A DNA stretch of 64,000 nt from Solen grandis (taxonomy: Eukaryota > Mollusca > Bivalvia > Adapedonta > Solenidae), in assembly GCA_021229015.1 (NCBI GenBank), contig CM037788.1:45404714-45468713 (forward strand), given 5' to 3'. This document shows positions 10,317 through 23,036 of the stretch, in pieces. The notes beneath the pieces were generated by a model. It saw only the letters and a program-made list of their open reading frames with translations. It was not told the DNA's origin and did no database searches. Made by a program: the position numbers and the translations under genes. Every line of letters starts with the position of its first letter. The first letter of the stretch is position 1.

Positions 10317-11450
10317 CTTCACTTTATCTAATTCTTCGATTGTATGTTTCATATTTTGCAAGGATATCAAATGAGCCAAGCAAATAAATAAAATGTGAAA
10401 GCTAAACTCGTAATGATAGAAACATTTTGTATATGCCGCTGTCTGAGGTAGAAAATATTGTCCAATAGGTGTTTATCTAAGTTAATTGCTTTATTGAAGT
10501 ATTGCCATATTATGACAGATATATCGTCCTTTTTTTTCCTTGAGTTTAAAATACATACATCAGCAAGGTCAGCAATTCATTATCTCTACAAGAAGTATGA
10601 AAAAAATGCATTTAACTGTTGTTATAGCACTATATTTTTTAACTATTTTAAATATCGCTACACTATGATATAATAATAATTTGTTTGAGCAAATCTCGAC
10701 CAGAACTGTCTATACTCGCTCAATTCATGTGTGGATACTAACACTTAGGACAGAAACTAGTCTGTATAGCGGTAACGTCCAAGATGAAAACTGTATGTTC
10801 TTTGACATTGGACGTCTGGAAAGAGTTTGACATTTTATTGTACTAAAATGTCAACAATGTGAACTCTCGAACTTCTGTTTTAGAGACATTATCATTCTTC
10901 AAAATTAATATACGAGATTTTAAATTTCAGAGAAAATGGAGTTTTTACTGAAATCTTCTGAAGAAAATGTGACAAATATGTAATGTGGACACTTATAACC
11001 AGAGATACAATGCAATATTTTGTACCACAACGAACCAAAACTTCTGCAATGGTTAACAAGAGGTCAGGATATGCCAAGAAAACTCGCCATATTACAATAA
11101 CATTAATTGACAGAAAGCAGTTCATTTGATTTTATCTTTTTAACATCAGCAGCAACCGGAATCAAATTTCAGATACAAAGAAAATACAGCTTAAGTTTCT
11201 TTATAGATAATATGAGAAAACTAGCCGACCATCTGGAAGTCTCATTTTTTCAAGTGCAATTACGGTAGGTGACCATGTGGTTATCATTTGTGAAAAACAG
11301 AATCTAATTCGGAATAACGGTTTTATTTCATGTTATTTGCAAATAATTGGAAAACTGAAGTAGATGGCTAATTGGCAACAAATTGTCTTTTCACCTTCGA
11401 GAAAATGCATTATTTTTGGTTCAAAGCAAACTGATCAAAGTAGAACGTTT
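10317..11450. other. AT-rich unique stretch
   Basis: No repeat family or gene is recognised. Short open frames here have no conserved motifs. Confidence 0.5.
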
Positions 11451-11454
11451 TAGG

Positions 11455-11900
11455 TCTATGAAGTTGGCTGGGGATTTGGAATTGGGTATTCATTAAACAG
11501 TTACAACCGAATTCCCAGCCAGCTGAAAATTAGGTATTCGCGAATTCTAAACAAGAGCCCAAAACCTTGGTTTATAGGATTGAATACCTAGCCAACAAGC
11601 TGGGATTTTGGTAAAATTCACGAATTCCAAGCTAGAGCCGAATATCCAGACAGCTGGGATTTTTTAAATTAAAAATATTTCAAATTTAAGTGCAATAAAT
11701 AGTGCATTTGAATATTTAGCTACAACCGAATCCACAGCCAGCTCAGACTTGGTTATTCGCGAGCTCCAAACTAGAGCCGAATAACCAGATAGCTCGGAAT
11801 TGGGTATTCAAAATATGTTTAATCTAAGTATACTTCATAGCGGATTTGAATCCCATGCTACAGCCAATCCCCAGCCAGCTGAGAATTGGTTATTCAAAAT
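11455..11900. repeat. Degenerate repeat block with GCCAGCTGAGAATTGGTTATTC motifs
   Basis: The phrases 'acaaccgaatccccagccagctgagaattggttattcgcgaattccaaactagagccgaat' and 'accagacagctgggaattgggtattcaaaatattttaatttaagtataatacatagtgc' recur in part near 11505, 11724 and 11861, in shuffled and truncated forms. It looks like an old tandem repeat with several deletions. Confidence 0.65.
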
Positions 11901-12244
11901 ATTTTTCATTTTAATTATAATACATAGTGCCGAAGTCAAATCCGAAAATAATTTGAACAATATTAGTAGAGCATTTCCTTAAGAACATCTGTACATTTTT
12001 AAATCGGACCCGTAGTCTCTAGACTACCGAGAATATTTCTTAAGACTTCTCCCATTTACCCTTTCCGTAGTCATGGCAACAAGAGTTCTATATGGAATTA
12101 AATTCTTCGAACAATTTGAAAGAACATGCCTGATAAGATAAGATTGATAAGATTTGGCAAGCCTCGTAAAAGGATATGTCATTTGAAGAAAACAGTTAAT
12201 GGCAAACGAACAAATGACGCTGGACAAAGACCAGTCTGAATTAT

Positions 12245-12380
12245 TTCTCATGATGTCTCTCTCATATATACTTATATCAATAGACATTTCTCATGATGTC
12301 TCTGTCATATGTACTTATATTAATAGACATTTCTCATGATGTCTCCGTCATATATACTGATATTAATAGACATTTCTCAT
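12245..12380. repeat. 43-bp tandem repeat, three units plus a partial
   Basis: The unit begins TTCTCATGATGTCTCT and contains 'catatatacttatattaatagaca'. Starts at 12245, 12288, 12331 and 12374 are exactly 43 bases apart. Confidence 0.95.
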
Positions 12381-13680
12381 TTTATATACAAATACGAGCA
12401 AAATGAAACAAATACAACTGTCTTAGTTGATTGTTGATATTGTTTTCAATCGTTACTCTTTAAATAGCTTACTTATAGTGAAAGGGTATATTATGCCCGA
12501 TGATCTAAGTGTTTATATATAATACCTTTACAATTGTATATTAACTTTATCTTTGTGTAAATTATACCGTATAACATTAATTGTTAATAATGCAAATTTT
12601 AAATTATTAATAATTAATGCAGGACATTTGTATTATGTATGTATTACAAAGTTAAATGTTGATTTATATTCGGATATCATTTATGAACATTATATGACAT
12701 AAACAAACCGCATGCATTTTAAAGTTATTCATGACATGGCAGATTTATTTCATTCGAGAATATAAAATATTTATTTTCTATTGAATGATAAGCATAATTT
12801 TGTTTCAAGATATAACTTCTTATGACTTGCTGTCTAATACAACGAATACAGTAAAATCATATCAATCGTTTTACGATATCGCAATTTATGTTAGCTTTAA
12901 AATTAGTATAATTAGTATAAGAAAGTAACTAAATTAGCAAACATTTATATTTTGATTAATGCACAAGTACTAAATGCCGGTAAAGTTATGTGTATTGTTT
13001 TTTTGTTATTTTGATGTTGTTTTATTGTGCGTGTGTGTGTGTATTGCTTTACTAATATTAGTTTATGGCTATAAGATTTGCTCTATGATTAAATAATTTG
13101 TTCCTATAGAACCATGACATTTTGCAAATTGACATGATATATTTCTCACCGAATGGAACGGAACTATTTTGAAATCATTTTCCAGAAACGGACGTATATC
13201 CAGGAAACATTTTCTAGCTAATTTCTCAAGTTAAGCCTGGCTGTGCCCTATTACTCGTACCAGCGGCATCTTCCCGACACGTAACCCTGAAAGGTTACAT
13301 ACCTTAATTTACGCGCCTTATCATACAAAATTATGGAATATTAAAAAATCTATACATGTACGCTTTTATTTTATATAGAAGAAAATAGTGGATAAAATAT
13401 AACCTAAATCTATACTTAGCCGAACTAAATTTACCTTATGAGTATTTATCGAGTAAAGACAATTTCTCTATGTATCTGTGTATTTCAAAACGTTAAAATC
13501 ATTGTGTGCTTGTTGTATTATAAATTTCAAATTCAATATTTCATTTTGACATACCATTAAAAGTAAATACCTTTTGTCTTTTACAATACAGACAGATATG
13601 ACCTAGATTAGACAGATAATGGAAGCATACATGTAAATGTTAATAAATGGGCGCTCCTGTCTATAAATATATTATAGATA
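12381..13680. other. AT-rich unique stretch
   Basis: Very AT-rich. A short GT run lies near 13029. A GC-richer patch (about 13220-13320) has no recognisable content. Confidence 0.45.
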
Positions 13681-13692
13681 ATATATGTTAAT

Positions 13693-13810
13693 GACTATGA
13701 CTGAGTTTACCGTCGCTTCGACAGTATTTAAGTCATATAGCGACGTCCAGCTAATTACAGGTGGAGGAAGACCCTGAATGCACGGAGGCATCCGGGTAGA
13801 ACCACCGACT
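13693..13810 (-). mobile_element. SINE family A, 5'-truncated copy with target duplication
   Basis: The reverse complement matches the 3' half of the SINE at 3474-3734: 'gcattcagggtcttcctccacctgtaattagctgg' and 'atgacttaaatactgtcgaagcgacggtaa'. Direct repeats ATATATGTTAAT at 13681-13692 and 13811-13822 bound it, so the truncation happened at insertion. Confidence 0.87.
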
Positions 13811-13822
13811 ATATATGTTAAT

Positions 13823-14100
13823 AACTCAATAATGCATTGTCAGGTAAATAAATAAATGATTATTATTTGTGAAAATGTGACAATCATTAAATTAAAAATC
13901 ATTTACTTAATTAACTTTTCTCATTATTTCATGCGTCGAATGTGAATCTCATATAACTGTATAGATCCGTAATTGATCAATCAATCGGACTTTTATATAA
14001 TTATGTAAATAAATTTGTTTTTGTTAGTAAAGATAGGTATCCGATTTAAATGAGAGTTTCGACAGTTCTCCGATGTTTGATAACCAGGATTATATATAGG
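13823..14100. other. AT-rich spacer
   Basis: No supported feature. Confidence 0.4.
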
Positions 14101-14243
14101 ATCTGACATGAATTGTTATATTATATCAATTTTTACTAAACGAGTTCATAAAAATGTTATTACGCGAGGCTCTGGCGAGCGTAATAACATTTTCATGAAC
14201 TCGTTTAGTAAAGTTTGATATGAAATGATAATTCATGTCAGAT
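14101..14243. mobile_element. 143-bp hairpin element (foldback/MITE-like)
   Basis: The arms begin ATCTGACATGAATT and end with its complement AATTCATGTCAGAT. The inner arms (actaaacgagttcat.aaaatgttattacgc and its complement) are nearly perfect around a short loop (gaggctctggcga). A diverged stretch sits between the outer and inner arms. No target duplication was identified. The type is similar to 6144-6296 but the sequence is unrelated. Confidence 0.78.
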
Positions 14244-15584
14244 TCTTTTTATCATATGACCTATAGTGACAGTAAATCGCGAATTTAACAACAAACAAAC
14301 AAAACATGAATGAACGGAATGTATACGAACTTTTTTTTCAAATAATAACTGAAAATAACGATTTAACGTGTGTATTTCTCATACATTGTCAACATCAGAT
14401 GAATAATGATCAAACACATTTAATCCAACTGTTCGAGTTCAACACACTATGCATACATATATAATACACGCGCGTGATGCGGAGTGATGTAATTCGACGT
14501 AAAGGTTAAATGTAACGTGTTAGATAAAAGAAAATATGTGATGGCTATACGAAACCGGAAACAACTGTTTGATCACAATGTCATATGATAAAATAATACC
14601 AAACGACGGTCTCACACGGTGTCTGCATTTGGATAAACCAGTTCAAATTGCGTTTAAGGAAATCAATTATGTAACCGATGTTTTATGTTGTTTTTGTTTC
14701 TCTTTGTTTTGGCATAATGTAACATCTTCGTAAAATAACTGATTCTATTCTTCAAATCTTTCTTAAATTGTTGCATCCTCTGATAAATGTCTTAATAATC
14801 TAAATAGTATAGATATTTTCTCCATTATATAAACCATATTATAAAACTATACATTAACTGTTATCTATAATTTAAATGTAAAGCAGTGTTTACTTAATTT
14901 CAATTATTTACTTTTATTATACATCTACTTCTTAAATTCCACAGTATGACATTCACTCAATAAAATACGGATTGATATCTTATAATTTAAAAGCTCTCTT
15001 GAATATACATATCAGATCCACGCTTAACTCTGGAAGTATATCACACAAGAAGGTCACACACAGGCGATCAGTGCAAGAGCACTGCTATGGATTGCATTAA
15101 GTAAAATAGAAATATCGCCATCTTATATAAGATTGATTGAAATCATTGCATTATTAGGGTGTTCTGTATACGCAAGGTATGAAGGAGATGTGAAAATGTA
15201 AGTTATACCGCGGGTTTACAGACGATTCTTCGTTGAATTAGTCTGCAAAGGAATTTATTTTAATCAATTTATGACTGGAATAGTAATTAATCCCTTTTTT
15301 TTAACCTAAAATCAAAAAGTACGTGACTCAACTTAATAATTGTTTTTGTAATATACTTTTGCTGAACAATACTTATGTTTTGATTGCATACTAACAAAGA
15401 CTGCAATAGACAGGACTGAGTTTAATATTTACGTAATGGTGTAAATAAGTATCCGTCGTTAGTAGATACTGCTTTTTGCTTTCATTCTTCGCAAGTCGGT
15501 TTTTTTTAATTGTGGTTGTGTATGAATTATCTAACATCGGATTTCATCACTTATATACATCGACAACATATAACTTAGACCAAA
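14244..15584. other. AT-rich unique stretch
   Basis: No gene or known repeat. The last part grades into the satellite array that follows. Confidence 0.45.
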
Positions 15585-17215
15585 CACAAGTTTTGCATTT
15601 TTCAAATGTAGTGAAATATATTAAGTCATAAACCTAAACGCAAATCACCACCACATAAATGGGATCAAACACACGATTTGATTTTTTCATTTGTAAAAAA
15701 TACATATTAAAGTCATACGCTTAATAAAAGCCACATTACTTGGATCAAACACGTTTTGCTTTGTTCATATGTAATAAGATATATTTTGTATACGAACATT
15801 AACACCACAAAAACCGGATCAAACACAGGTTTTTCTTTGTTCATATGTAATACGGTATACTCTAGAAAAACGAAAATTAACAACATATAAACAGGATCAA
15901 ACCACGTTTTGCTTTATTCATATGTAATAAGATATATTCTAGGTAAACGCACATTAACAACATATAAATCGGATCAAACACACGTTTACCTTTGTTCATA
16001 TGTAATACGATATATTCTAGGAATAGGCATTTTAACAACATATAAACCGGATCAAACACGTTTTGCATTGTTCATATGCAATAAGATGTATTTTATATAT
16101 ACGTATATGAACAACATATGAATCGGATCAAACACGTTTTTCTTTGTTCATATGTAATAAGATCTATTCTAGGTATACGCACATTAACACCGCATAAATC
16201 GGATCAAACACGTTTTTCTTTGTTCATATGTAATAAGATATATTCTAGGTAAACGCACATTAACAACATATAAATCGGATCAAACACACGTTTTCCTTTG
16301 TTCATATGTAACTGTTATAAGATATATTCTACGTATAGGAACATTAACACCAAATGAATCGGATGAAACACGTTTTGCTTTGTTCATATGTTATAAGATA
16401 TATTCTAGGTTACGCACATTAACAACATATAAACCGGATGAAACACGTTTTACCTTGTTCATATGTTATACGATATATTCTAGGAAAAGGCATTTTAACA
16501 ACATATTAACCGGATCAAACACGTTTTGTCTTGTTCATATGCAATAAGATATATTTTATGTATACGTATATGAACAACATATGAACCGGATCAAACATGT
16601 TTTGCTTTGTTCATATGTAATAAGATATATTCAAGGTACACGCACATTAGCACCACATAAACCTGATCAAACACGTTTTCTTGTTCATTAATAAAATTTC
16701 AAGGTACACAGATATATTCTAGGTATAGGCATATAACACAAAAGGATCAAATACATTTTGCTTTGTTCATATGTAATAAGAGATATCTTAAGTTTACGCA
16801 TATAAACACCATATAAGCCGGATCAAACACTTTTTGCTTTATTCCTATGCAATAAGATATATTCTACGTATACAAACATTAACAACACATAAACTGGATC
16901 AAAGGAGTTTTGCTAGGTATAAGCACATTAACCCCATATAAAACGGATCAAACACGTTTTGCTATGTTCATATATTATAAGATACATTCTAAGTATACGT
17001 ACATTAACACAGCATAAACAGGATCAAACACATTTTGCTTTGTTCATATGTAATAAGATATATTCTTGTTATAGGCACATTAACACCATAGAAACCGGAT
17101 CAAACGCATTTTGCTTTGTTCATATGTAATAAAATATATTCTAGGTATACGCACATTAACACCACATAAATCGGATTAAACACGTTTTGCTTTGTTCATA
17201 TGTAGTAGAATCACC
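15585..17215. repeat. ~76-bp satellite-like array, about 22 units
   Basis: The unit combines 'ggatcaaacacgttttgctttgttcatatg', 'taataagatatattctaggtatacgcac' and 'attaacaccacataaacc'. The GGATCAAAC core recurs about every 75-78 bases from about 15590 to 17174, with two irregular spacings near 16680-16740 and 16920-16946. Outer units are diverged and inner ones (15740-16600) are similar. Open frames inside on both strands are a side effect of the repeat period, which is not a multiple of three throughout. Confidence 0.95.
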
Positions 17216-20200
17216 ATGTGCATCATGTTCAAGTATATAAAATTGTCGAGATCTGACTTGTGATTACGATTTATCTTTGCACAAGGGAGAGGGCTTCCAT
17301 GGGAAACAAAAAAACAAATATATACGAGTATAAAGCTCGAAGATCGTTTTGATCTATTCCGTGATTTTCTTAACACTGTTAAATCCTCCTGATCTCATCT
17401 CTTGGCGCCATTAGGTCTAGTAGAACGATCCTTGTGAGATCTGGGTGTTATATTATCCATTGATTTTTTTATATAATCTTGACTTATTGGAACTCGGATA
17501 CTGTTTCTTAATATTGCTTTTAGTAATAAGTACTTGCCTGACTATCTGTTGATAATAGAAATTTAAGAACTGTTCATTTTCATAAGACTGCCATAAGAAA
17601 CTTGAAACAGATTATGTGCAAACTATTTTTTTGAAATAAGACTTTGGTTTGCTTATAAATGAAGATAGCATAGTGCCGTGATATCTGGAATCAGTCGGGT
17701 GCTGTAAGACCTTGGCTATGCTCTGCTTATGATGTACGAAAAAGAGTTCTTTGTTCCCAATAATACATACATTGTCTTTCAAATCATTATTTGTTGGTAT
17801 ATAGTAAGCATATTTTTTTCTGTTTCTGTCTGAATAAATAAGAAGTCGTGAATCTATTTTTAATAGTTAAACCGTAATTAATGCACATTGATAATGTCAA
17901 CAATATGCATTTTTGTGGAAATAAGTATCTTAGAAATATTAATAAAATGTCGAAATAAGGATATTTTTATACCTCAAAATCATATTTGATAATTTTAGCT
18001 AACAATGGTTAATGCTTCTCTGATATGTTATATTTCCTACAATCGACTATGTCCACTTGTTTTTTTATGTTGCAAAAGGAGAGAAACTACGATAATATCA
18101 TTTGAACGAGCCAGTAGGTATATGTGAGACTGCTTCAAAAAATAATGGTCTATGTTATAACTACCTTGGTCTTTTGTCAAGATTAACTACCTCAACAACG
18201 ACTTTCTGCATTATGTTCCTATTAACAAATTAAAATATGCCTATATTCATATATGTACGTACGTATCTTCGTTTGTCTGTCCGATCGAAAGTTTGTGTGT
18301 CAAATTGTTAATCTACGAATACATATATCGTGCCTATACTGCATTTTTCAAGACAGACAATGTAGGCATGTTCTGGCATGAAGAATATCATCTGGCGGGA
18401 TGTACCACTTAAACTAGTCACCTGCTCCCGGGATTGAAGTATATCAGTAACCCATAAGGCACCATAGAACAGTGGTATATAAAACCAAAATTCAGAAGGT
18501 CGTGGGAATAATCTATGACTTGTTTTCATATTGACCTAATAGAAAAAAAAACTTTGGATAATAAGTATTTTGCAAGGATTAAACAATGATTCTTTGTAAT
18601 AACGCATGTTTCTCAATTCTGAAAACATAACCTGAACAAATAATGGGAATAATTTTCTGATTTTATTTACCTATCATTCAATGTAGACTCTCTTTAGAAT
18701 GATCAGATACATTTTGTAAAATAATAATCTTACAATAGTTACTATACTTAGTGTGAACTGTATGTACGCAACACTCGCTGTTACGAATTTAAATGGAAGA
18801 GAAGCGTTTGCAGATTTATCAAAGTAAGTAGGTTTATTTATCTGGGGAATGTGGATAAATATTTTGAAATGTTTAATTTCTATATAAGTCTCACTTGTCT
18901 GTTACAGAATTCCTAAGTCTGGTAGACCGATACTTTATCATTGCAAGCAACTGTGTAAAGAGACAGACAGCTGAGTGGTATTCTAGCATTTATTCATTTC
19001 ATTTTAGCTTAAAATTCGTTTTAAACAAATTCCTTGTTATGATATACTTATTTTGATGCTAATCTTGACGTTTGTAATTGGCCTGATACTCTTCCCGCAT
19101 TCAAGAGTTTAAACGTATTCATAATAAAATGTTACATTGAGATAAAAATATATCTATTACTTTTCATAGGACTTCACCACTGACATATTTGCATTCTTCA
19201 GTGTGGAATTTGCTTTCAAGAACTCCAAGTAGCCGGTCCTATAAACACGAAGAGCAATAAAAGTAATAATCATATTAAACAGAGTATATACTTCTTTATT
19301 TGTACATGTATATCTTTTAAATGTTGTCTTTCCACGTGATCATCGTTAGAAATACAAAAAAAAAGATATAAGATGTTTCAAAAGAACAAGAGTTTCTTAC
19401 ATGAATATCCTGTAGACCAGGTATTGGGTAAAAGCTACAGACAGCATGTAACTATTTACACTGTACTAAATAAAGAGATTTTTTGAGAAAGAAATTAAAG
19501 CTTTTCAAATCTTATTCAAGTGCATCGTGTTGGTCAGGAAAAAATCGAAACAAAATTAATTTAAGGTGATCTGAGTATGTTCAGTTCGTATGAAATTAGA
19601 AATGCTAGAGTTTGTTCGAATTGAAAATTCTGTGCGCGACTTTTATTCAAGAAAATGAGTTCCTTCCATCAAAACTGGTCAGACAGCCGACCATTTGTTA
19701 CAGCGTATCTTTTCAAATGTATCTCACTGGAAGACGAAGGTCAAAGTTTGGCTTTATAGTGAAATAGTTTATTAAAAATATGAAAAAGAAATCAAACATG
19801 GAATCATATAAAAATCATAACCGCAAATGAAACATAATCACTGTGTATCATGTTCAGGGAAACCGACATCTTATAGTTATTAGATAAAAAAAAATAGATA
19901 TGAACGAACGTTGGATGTGCTGAGATAAAAGTTGATATCACGCCAAATACTTGAACGTAACATTAGAATGCGAACGTCAAGTAATTTAAAATGTCATATC
20001 ATTTCTGACTTTATAATAAAAACATCATCCATAGGTACGACGGCGTTCAGTTGATAAACATACGAGCGTATGGTAAAACATGGTTTATAAAGATATCAGA
20101 TTAGCATGAGTTAATGTGGGCTGTGGTATTGCGTCCAACAACAAACTGATTAAAATATAATGGTTTCATGAATATTCAATATCGATATGTTATTGCATAA

Positions 20201-21571
20201 AGTACATCTTTTTCAATGATCAGTGTATAAAAAGTTCTATGTGTAAAAGGAAATAGAAGGAAATTGAACAGTTTCGCGGTCAGCCCTCAATTAAAACAAA
20301 TTTGACGCGCTGGTAAAAGGAGCAGGCCTAGATCAGGGTCTCCGATATATTCTCTTAATCACATTTCAAAAAATCTGCACCGCAGATTCAGTGTTTCATA
20401 TGCCGTTTAAAGTTTAAATTTAAAGTAAATTGGTATCAATGTGATAAAGGGTAAAACAAGACAGCACGATTATTTCCACCGAGAACATTCATATTATGAA
20501 CTAAGGTTATGATGATGCGCGTTTCTCAGGTTGTAAAGTATCACAAGGGTAGTCGACATATTGTTTAGACAAACATTCTAAATTCCTCGCAGTCCATGTA
20601 GCGGAAAATATATGTTGAGATTAACATATAAGATATTCAGTACCATGTTTCAAGACTGATATCTCTGATTGAGATCACTGCTTTGAATCATCAGGCAAAA
20701 TGTATTCCTTTATAACACCAACATCGCGTCGTTAAATTTGAAGACAAATAGCCGTCAAAGATATTGCGACAAAACATCGTGTAGACGGTAAAATCATGGA
20801 GATAACATTAGAAATAACAATGTAGACAATACAAGAGGGGTTGTCAGTTACTGCCTGTATAACCACACACCTCTAGTCAAAGTATGTATATAAAATTATA
20901 ATAATAAAACATTTTATCAGAAACACCAGAAATGATTCATGTAATTTCTCACATGAATGTTTCTAAAATACCCTAAATTCACCTATCTTTGTTTCCCATA
21001 CATTGTCACATTTCCTGAAGTATGTCTGCTGATATAAGGTCATATCGAATGTTTGTTTGGTTTTGAAACTTGGGAAAATAGCAAAGACCGAGCAAAAATA
21101 AAATTGTGTAAACCGATGTTTGTAACCAAATAATGCTATATCTTTGACACACATCTTATTAATAACATAGTATATATTATTTGTATAAGATATGTACTGT
21201 TACAATTAGAAAAGCACGTATACCCCTGTGCGTACACTGTATGACCTAGTTTCTTTTCTGTTCACTTTCGATGTCTGGTAAGGAGTTTTGGATCTCTCTT
21301 CTTACATGGACATGTTACCGCTCAAGGTTTATCAAATAGAAAAGAGGATATTATTAAGATATGTAATCATGAATTATGCTTATATTTATTCATTTTATGT
21401 ACAATTTAATTTTCAAGAACGCACGAAAAGGATGGTATACCTATTATACCGTTTGTTGATATTTACAGACGAGATTGCCTTCCAACTACTAACCTCAAAA
21501 TGATTCAATGTTTTGGCTTGCACTTGTACATCTGAGAAATGGAGAATAATAATTAAAGTCACAAAGTCTTA
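17216..21571. other. Long AT-rich stretch, no supported gene
   Basis: I see no conserved domain or repeat family in 4.3 kb. Two points are noted without firm support. A GC-richer patch at 18350-18535 is open on the minus strand for 73 codons. The sequence around 19270-19520, read on the minus strand, has an AATAAA and could be an mRNA 3' end. No adjoining exon was found for either. Confidence 0.4.
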
Positions 21572-21579
21572 CTTCTCTC

Positions 21580-21610
<31 letters not shown>
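21572..21610. repeat. (TC)n microsatellite
   Basis: CT/TC dinucleotides with a few TTTC interruptions in the first half. Confidence 0.95.
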
Positions 21611-21689
21611 GTTACCTACCTACAAAAAATCCTTGAACATTAAACGGAAAATGTCGAATCGAATTTCATAAAAACTTGCGAACCAACCG

Positions 21690-21975
21690 CATGCCATTAG
21701 AAACAAATAAATGGTGTTGCACGGAACACATGAGCCTCCTACCGGTGAGGTGTATAATTTTTCCGTTACCATAGCAACCAGAATTTTTGTCCGAGGAAAA
21801 AAGATGACGTGCAGAATCTCCATACTACCATCTGTTCATATACCATGTTTCATAATATTATCTTGAACGGTTTTCAAGTTATTTCCGGACGGACGGACAG
21901 AGGGATATGCGGACAGAAGGACAGACGGAGGGCAAATCTATAGTCCCCTCCGATGTAAACACCGGTAGGGGACTA
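21690..21975 (+). repeat. Interspersed repeat with GGACGGACGGAC tract and terminal hairpin
   Basis: It contains 'gttaccatagcaaccagaa', then 'tatttccggacggacggacag' and ends in AGTCCCCTCCG...CGGTAGGGGACT followed by AATAAA. The last part forms a stem-loop (AGTCCCCT against AGGGGACT). This arrangement is familiar from bivalve interspersed repeats. The class (SINE-like or Helitron-like) is not settled by the sequence; a CTAAT does follow the stem. Confidence 0.6.
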
Positions 21976-22265
21976 ATAAATTATGCATATGTAACAATTT
22001 AAACCGTCTATAATGTACATCATTGTTTGATTTTAATTTTGTCACAATTATGTCGTTGTTGCAACTAAGATTTATATTCTTAAACCTTGGTTTACTGCCA
22101 AGTCGGTAATTAGAATAACTAAGTCTATTAGATATACATTAAGTATTCTTAAAAAATCATTGTAGCTTTAGATCGGTTACATTTATTCGGTAAATAAAGC
22201 TTATAAAATTGATCACCATAGCTACACACAGTAACTGACAAACGTTCTTTTTCTACAGGGTTTTT

Positions 22266-22517
22266 ATTTGTTTGTTTGTTTGGATTAACGTCCAATCGAC
22301 AGTATTTCAGTCATTTGGAGGCGATGTCTACTTGAGACAGATATATTGCTGCCATGTTACATGGTACCACACCCAGTCAGATTATCCTGACACTGGGCCA
22401 ACCAGTCCTGGAACTACCCTTATATGCTGAGAGCCAAGCAAGGGAGCTTTACCAGGAAACAATTATTTACGACTTTGGCATGTCGCGGCTGGGGATCGAA
22501 CCCACGACCTCCCGCTC
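22266..22517 (-). mobile_element. SINE family B with target duplication
   Basis: On the minus strand it starts near 'gcgggaggtcgtgggttcgatccccagccgcgaca', with a perfect B box. It continues with 'agctcccttgcttggctctcagcatataagggtag', 'ctggttggcccagtgtcaggataatctgactgggtgtggtacc' and a tail 'atgactgaaatactgtcgattggacgttaatcc' plus (CAAA)n. ACAGGGTTTTT at 22255-22265 and 22518-22528 is the target duplication. The A box is missing, so the copy is truncated in its tRNA head. Confidence 0.88.
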
Positions 22518-22528
22518 ACAGGGTTTTT

Positions 22529-22799
22529 TACTTATATTAATGTAACCATGATTTTATCGTCTATGCTACTTTCTATGACTTATCTGAAATACCAAAAATG
22601 TATAAATTATCAGCAATCATGTTTGAGCATATATTAAGTACGTATGAAATGTATTTTGTTCGCATTCAAAAAATGAAAAAAACAACATATACATGTATTT
22701 GACATCAAATGATATCCTCCAACTCTAAGGGAAGTAATGTAATAACTATTAAACTAGCGAGAGTAACGCTAACTGAAATGAATTTTTATATATGTTTTT
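22529..22799. other. AT-rich spacer
   Basis: No supported feature. Confidence 0.4.
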
Positions 22800-23036
22800 T
22801 ACATTGTGAGACTTGATAATATATTTTATCTATAGGGCAGTACTTTTTACAATGTGAGACTCCATAATATATTTTATCTATAGGGCAGTACTTTTTTATC
22901 TATAGGGCAGTACTTTTTACAATGTGAGACTCCATAATATATTTTATCTATAGGGCAGTACTTTTTACAATGTGAGACTCCATAATATATTTTATCTATA
23001 GGGCAGTACTTTTTTATCTATAGGGCAGTACTTTTT
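22800..23036. repeat. ~49-bp tandem array with an AAb-AAb higher-order pattern
   Basis: Unit A (about 49 bases) runs from 'acaatgtgagactccataatat' to 'tctatagggcagtacttttt'. A 23-base partial unit b ('tttatctatagggcagtactttt') follows every second A. The order is A, A+b, A, A+b, which indicates that the AAb block itself was duplicated. Confidence 0.88.

Noticed and set aside
15877..16121. Open frames on both strands with repeated peptide phrases (YVIRYILG, LLHMNKAKR)
   Set aside because: They are translations of the 76-bp satellite and change frame between units.
18308..18529. 73-codon minus-strand frame in a GC-richer patch
   Set aside because: No motif, and the adjoining TTTGTCTGTCCG phrase suggests an interspersed repeat fragment instead of a gene.
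22354..22545. 63-codon plus-strand frame
   Set aside because: It is the antisense reading of SINE family B.
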